Shown here piece after piece: positions 60,614-64,000 of a stretch of DNA of 64,000 bases. The stretch comes from Streptomyces sp. HNM0574. Its GTDB lineage: Bacteria > Actinomycetota > Actinomycetes > Streptomycetales > Streptomycetaceae. The stretch is from the NCBI RefSeq assembly GCF_012726235.1, contig NZ_JAASAH010000005.1:186001-250000 (forward strand), given 5' to 3'. Position 1 is the stretch's first letter. Every line of letters starts with the position of its first letter. Below the pieces are notes generated by a model that made no database searches, was not told where the DNA came from, and was given only the letters and a program-made list of their open reading frames with translations. Made by a program: the position numbers and the translations under genes.

Positions 60614-61657
60614 GTGGCCAAGGTGACGCGGGACGATGTGGCAAGGCTGGCGGGTACGTCGACCGCGGTCGTCAGTTATGTGATCAACAACGGCCCGCGG
60701 CCGGTCGCCCCGGCCACGAAGGAGCGGGTGCTCGCCGCGATCAGGGAGCTGGGGTACCGGCCCGACCGGGTCGCGCAGGCCATGGCCTCGCGCCGCACCG
60801 ACCTCATAGGACTGATCGTCCCCGACGCGCGCCAGCCGTTCTTCGCGGAGATGGCGCACGCCGTCGAACAGGCCGCGGCCGAGCGCGGAAAGATGGTCCT
60901 GGTCGGCAACTCCGACTACCTCGACGAGCGCGAAGTCCACTATCTGCGCGCCTTCCTGGGCATGCGGGTCTCCGGCCTGATCCTCATCAGCCAGGGCCCC
61001 AGCGAGGGCGCGGCGGCCGAGATAGAGGCGTGGGACGCCCGGGTCGTGCTGATGCACCGCCGCCCCGAGGCGATCGACGACGTGGCCGTCGTCCTCGACG
61101 ACGTCGGCGGCGCCCAGCTGGCCACCCGGCACCTGCTGGAGCACGGCCACAGTTACGTCGCCTGCCTCGGCGGCACCGCCTCCACGCCCAAGTGGGGCGA
61201 CCCGGTGACCGATCACATCGAGGGCTGGTCGCGGGCCATGCGGGAGGCCGGCCGGTCCGTCGAGGGGCGGCTGATCTCGTCCCCGTACAACCGCTACGAC
61301 ACCTACACGCAGGCGCTCGGGCTGCTGTCCGACCCGGACCGCCCGACGGCGATCTTCTGCTCGACGGACGACCAGGCCATGGGCGTGCTGCGGGCCGCGC
61401 GTGAGCTGGGCATCGACGTGCCGGGCGAGCTGGCGGTCGCGGGCTTCGACGACGTGAAGGAGTCGGGGCTCACCGATCCGCCGCTCACCACCGTCGGCGG
61501 CGACCGGGAGGCCATGGCGAAGGCCGCCGTCGACCTGGTGCTCGACGATTCGCTGCGGGTGGCGGGTTCGCGGCGGGAGCGCGTCCGCCAGTTCCCGGCC
61601 GGCCTGGTGGTCCGGCGCTCCTGCGGCTGCCAGGGGGCGGCGCCGCTCCTGGGCTGA
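60614..61657 (+). CDS. LacI-family transcriptional regulator
   Basis: This 347-residue repressor has the HTH and hinge helix [20 protein letters not shown]...NNGPRPVAP and a periplasmic-binding-like core ([40 protein letters not shown]). It ends with a Cys-rich [10 protein letters not shown], common in this subgroup. The ligand is unknown. GTG 60614 lies seven bases after TAGACT (60601-60606), so the transcript is probably leaderless. Only 24 bp separates it from glnR. Confidence 0.94.
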   Translation: MAKVTRDDVARLAGTSTAVVSYVINNGPRPVAPATKERVLAAIRELGYRPDRVAQAMASRRTDLIGLIVPDARQPFFAEMAHAVEQAAAERGKMVLVGNSDYLDEREVHYLRAFLGMRVSGLILISQGPSEGAAAEIEAWDARVVLMHRRPEAIDDVAVVLDDVGGAQLATRHLLEHGHSYVACLGGTASTPKWGDPVTDHIEGWSRAMREAGRSVEGRLISSPYNRYDTYTQALGLLSDPDRPTAIFCSTDDQAMGVLRAARELGIDVPGELAVAGFDDVKESGLTDPPLTTVGGDREAMAKAAVDLVLDDSLRVAGSRRERVRQFPAGLVVRRSCGCQGAAPLLG

Positions 61658-61706
61658 GGTTCCCTTCCGGGGCCTTCAGTGAGTTCTTTATAAGGGCCCA
61701 GCGAGG

Positions 61707-61745
61707 TCTCGGGAGCTTCTCAGCGGCGTCTCAGCCGGTTCTCAT
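61707..61745 (+). promoter_or_regulatory. 11-bp phased direct repeats upstream of the htrA-like operon
   Basis: TCTCAG or close variants recur at 61707 (TCTCGG), 61718, 61729 and 61740 (TCTCAT), each 11 bp apart. One-turn phasing is typical of OmpR/PhoB response-regulator sites, and the published mycobacterial MprA box is likewise a pair of 8-bp repeats spaced by 3 bp. The operon encodes such a regulator. Confidence 0.65.
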
Positions 61746-61768
61746 GGACGCGGGGCACGCTCGTCACC

Positions 61769-62773
61769 ATGAGCGATGACCAGACCCGCCCCCTGCCCCC
61801 TCAGCCCCCGTACCCGTCCACCTTCCCGTCCGGTTCCGCTTACGGCCCCGAGGACGGTTCCGGGTACGAAGTGCCCCCGGCCCGGCGGCGGCTGCGGGGC
61901 CCCGTCGCGCTGCTGGCCGCCGTAGCCGTGGTGGCCGGCGTGGTGGGGGCCGGGGCCGCGGTGGGGATCGAGCAGCTGACCGGGGAGAGCGGGGCCGTCG
62001 CGGGGGCGACCGGCTCGGCGCGGGGGAGCAACGCCTCGTCGACGGCGGGCAGTGTCTCGGACGTTGCGGCGAAGGTCAGCCCGAGCGTCGTGGAGATCGA
62101 GGCCGCTTCCGGTACGGGTGAGTCGACCGGTTCCGGTGTGGTGATCTCGGAGGACGGCGAGATCCTCACCAACCACCACGTGGTGGCCGGCGCCGACCGC
62201 GTGAAGCTCACCTTCAGTGACGGCCGTACCGCCACCGCCGACGTCGTCGGCACCAGCCCGGACCACGACCTGGCCCTGGTCAGGACCGCGGACGCCGGTG
62301 ACCTGACGCCGGCGAAGCTCGGCGACTCGGACTCGGTGGGCGTCGGCGAGCAGGTCGTCGCGATCGGCTCGCCCGGCGGCCTCTCGGGGACGGTGACCAG
62401 CGGCATCGTCTCGGCCAAGGACCGCCCCGTCACCGTCGAGAAGAGCGAGGGCGGCGGGGCTCCCGAGGACTGGCCCTTCCAGTTCGGCCGGCAGCAGTAC
62501 AACGGCGAGGTCGGCGGGGAGACGACGACCTACAAGGCGATACAGACCGACGCCGCGCTCAACCCGGGCAACTCCGGCGGCGCCCTCGTCGACCTGGACG
62601 GCAACATCGTCGGCATCAACTCCGCGATGTACTCGCCCGCTTCGGGCTCCGGGGCCGGGACGGGCGGCAGCGGCGGCGGGAGCGGCAGCGTCGGGCTGGG
62701 CTTCGCGATCCCGGTGAACGACGTCAAGGACCTGCTGGGCGACCTGCGCTCCGGCGACGGCGGGGCCGCGTGA
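61769..62773 (+). CDS. Trypsin-like serine protease, HtrA/PepD-like without PDZ
   Basis: This 334-residue membrane-anchored protease has a Pro-rich cytoplasmic N-terminus (~45 residues), one TM helix ([20 protein letters not shown]) and an extracytoplasmic trypsin-like domain. The triad is His in LTNHHVVAG, Asp in SPDHDLALV and Ser in [10 protein letters not shown] Gly/Ser-rich insertion precedes the last strand. No PDZ domain is present at the C-terminus, which ends RSGDGGAA. It overlaps the response regulator by four bases. Confidence 0.92.
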   Translation: MSDDQTRPLPPQPPYPSTFPSGSAYGPEDGSGYEVPPARRRLRGPVALLAAVAVVAGVVGAGAAVGIEQLTGESGAVAGATGSARGSNASSTAGSVSDVAAKVSPSVVEIEAASGTGESTGSGVVISEDGEILTNHHVVAGADRVKLTFSDGRTATADVVGTSPDHDLALVRTADAGDLTPAKLGDSDSVGVGEQVVAIGSPGGLSGTVTSGIVSAKDRPVTVEKSEGGGAPEDWPFQFGRQQYNGEVGGETTTYKAIQTDAALNPGNSGGALVDLDGNIVGINSAMYSPASGSGAGTGGSGGGSGSVGLGFAIPVNDVKDLLGDLRSGDGGAA

Positions 62774-63564
62774 CCGGCGCGGTGCTCCAGGGCGACGCGT
62801 ACCTCCAGGGTGATGCGAAGCTGGACCCCATGGTGTCCACGGAGTCCCAGAAGGTGCTGATCGTCGACGACGAGCCCGCCGTGCGCGAGGCGCTGCGGCG
62901 CAGCCTCAGCTTCGAGGGGTACGCGACGGAGCTCGCCACCGACGGTCTGGACGCGCTGGAGAAGACCGCCGCGTACGAGCCCGACCTCGTCATCCTCGAC
63001 GTGCTGATGCCCCGTATGGACGGGCTGACCGCGGCCCGCAGACTGCGCGCCTCCGGGCACCGGGTGCCGATTCTGATGCTCACCGCGCGGGACACCGTCG
63101 GCGACCGGGTCACGGGGCTCGACGCGGGCGCCGACGACTACCTCGTCAAGCCCTTCGAGCTGGACGAACTCCTCGCCCGCATCCGCGCGTTGCTGCGCCG
63201 CACCTCGTACGCGCAGGAGCACGCGGCGGCCGGCCCGGCGGAGACCCAGGAGGGTCCCGGCGTGTGGACCTTCGCCGATCTGCGGATGGACACCGGTACG
63301 CGCGAAGTCACCCGCGGCGGGCGGCCGGTGGAGCTCACGCGCACCGAGTACACGCTGCTGGAGATGTTCCTGGCGCACCCCCGCCAGGTCCTCACCCGCG
63401 AGCAGATCCTCAAGGCCGTCTGGGGCTTCGACTTCGAGCCGTCCTCCAACTCGCTGGACGTGTACGTGATGTACCTGCGCCGGAAGACGGAGGCCGGCGG
63501 GGAGCCGCGGCTGGTGCACACGGTGCGCGGCGTGGGCTACGTGCTCAAGGACGACACCGCGTGA
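62770..63564 (+). CDS. OmpR-family response regulator, MprA-like
   Basis: This 264-residue regulator has a receiver ([16 protein letters not shown], phospho-Asp in [36 protein letters not shown]) and a winged helix ([45 protein letters not shown]). The GTG 62770 start overlaps the protease stop (GTGA) and adds 20 residues, including [14 protein letters not shown] 62830 gives the family-typical start [16 protein letters not shown]. It is coupled to the downstream kinase (GTGA at 63561). Confidence 0.94.
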   Translation: MTGAVLQGDAYLQGDAKLDPMVSTESQKVLIVDDEPAVREALRRSLSFEGYATELATDGLDALEKTAAYEPDLVILDVLMPRMDGLTAARRLRASGHRVPILMLTARDTVGDRVTGLDAGADDYLVKPFELDELLARIRALLRRTSYAQEHAAAGPAETQEGPGVWTFADLRMDTGTREVTRGGRPVELTRTEYTLLEMFLAHPRQVLTREQILKAVWGFDFEPSSNSLDVYVMYLRRKTEAGGEPRLVHTVRGVGYVLKDDTA

Positions 63565-64000
63565 TCCGGCGCCTCAACGCGCTGCCCATGCGCTCGCGGC
63601 TGGCGCTGCTCGCCGCGCTGACGGTGGCCCTGGCGGTCACGGCGTGCGCGGTGGCCTCCTGGTTCCTGGTGCGGGCCCAGCTGGTGGGCTCGCTGGACGA
63701 CTCGCTGCGGGACAACCAGATCGACCCGAGCGTCGTCGTCGACCGGGTGCAGTCGGGGCAGTGCGCGCCGCCCGACGAGCACGCGCCGAACCCGTTCGGC
63801 GCGACCGTGCAGGTGGTGGACCGCTCGGGCAGCAGCTGCGCCATCGTCGGCAACCGGATCGACGTGGACACCTCGGACATCGACGTCGCCGAGCGGCACC
63901 TGGCCGAGGCGGTGCACAACGGCCGCGGCTCGGAGGGCACCGACTACCGGGTGCTGACCAGGCCGGTGCAGAACACCAACGTCGCCGTCTCCGTGGCCCG
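63561..64000 (+). CDS. Sensor histidine kinase, 5' part (MprB-like), truncated by window end
   Basis: GTG 63561 overlaps the regulator stop by four bases. The visible 146 residues begin [20 protein letters not shown], include a TM helix ([20 protein letters not shown]) and enter an extracytoplasmic sensor region with two Cys ([10 protein letters not shown] and SGSSCAIVG) that could form a disulfide. HAMP and catalytic domains lie beyond the edge. Confidence 0.9.
   Translation, partial: MIRRLNALPMRSRLALLAALTVALAVTACAVASWFLVRAQLVGSLDDSLRDNQIDPSVVVDRVQSGQCAPPDEHAPNPFGATVQVVDRSGSSCAIVGNRIDVDTSDIDVAERHLAEAVHNGRGSEGTDYRVLTRPVQNTNVAVSVA

Noticed and set aside
1..64000. CRISPR array, rRNA, tRNA, prophage or insertion sequence
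   Set aside because: No regularly spaced repeats with unique spacers, no tRNA cloverleaf with CCA/TTCGA features, and no transposase, integrase or phage structural gene was recognised.

Overview
The window looks like a core chromosomal segment of a Streptomyces (or close relative). GC is very high, GTG starts are common and many starts lack a ribosome binding site. It carries Streptomyces hallmark genes: ClpC, RsiG (c-di-GMP-dependent anti-sigma factor), Nur, GlnR, the pstSCAB operon with PHO boxes, mycothiol-linked families and many small conserved actinobacterial proteins. No rRNA, tRNA, CRISPR array or intact insertion sequence was recognised.

Layout. 0-7.2 kb: end of a divergent gene, clpC with an upstream sigma-R/ClgR-like control element, a large NACHT NTPase, then an intergenic patch with a composite repeat, a DnaA-box cluster and a perfect 26-bp inverted repeat. 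7.2-14.1 kb: sugar acetyltransferase, MDMPI-fold protein, O-methyltransferase, cell-wall hydrolase, PAP2 phosphatase, lipoprotein, CsoR with its operator. 14.3-20.9 kb: phosphate uptake island, with DUF47 and Pit facing pstSCAB, PHO boxes and a post-pstS attenuator hairpin. 21-28.5 kb: NlpC/P60 hydrolase, receiver-PP2C phosphatase, XRE regulator, peptidase E, PrmC-like methyltransferase. 28.7-37.9 kb: MurE-like ligase behind a leaderless mini-ORF, ankyrin protein, DUF574 methyltransferase, Eis-type acetyltransferase, asparaginase, rsiG, dtd, ygfZ, nur.

38.0-43.5 kb is the clearest accessory module. It holds an SseB-like protein, a WXG100-like partner, a 1447-residue Rhs/YD-repeat protein with an N-terminal WQG helical domain and a compositionally distinct 95-residue C-terminal tail, and a small immunity candidate. 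43.8-49.1 kb holds an MFS exporter, a C45 acyltransferase-like hydrolase, two tandem RNHCP zinc-ribbon proteins and a GntR regulator. 49.1-52.9 kb is a four-gene ABC importer operon behind a recognisable cobalamin riboswitch. 52.9-58.3 kb covers nitrobindin, DsrE, DUF1416 and rhodanese with a Cys-containing leaderless leader peptide, an LmeA-like protein and a MoaD-like sulfur carrier. 58.6-64 kb holds an alpha/beta hydrolase, glnR, a LacI regulator, and a trypsin-like HtrA protease/response regulator/histidine kinase operon (MprAB-PepD-like) preceded by 11-bp phased repeats; the kinase runs off the window.

Four intergenic regions share a composite dispersed repeat made of a GC-rich 14-mer plus a conserved 40-nt hairpin. 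Together with the Rhs module and the NACHT protein, these are the least explained parts of the window. Functional names rest on sequence motifs and remembered family knowledge, because no database search was possible.
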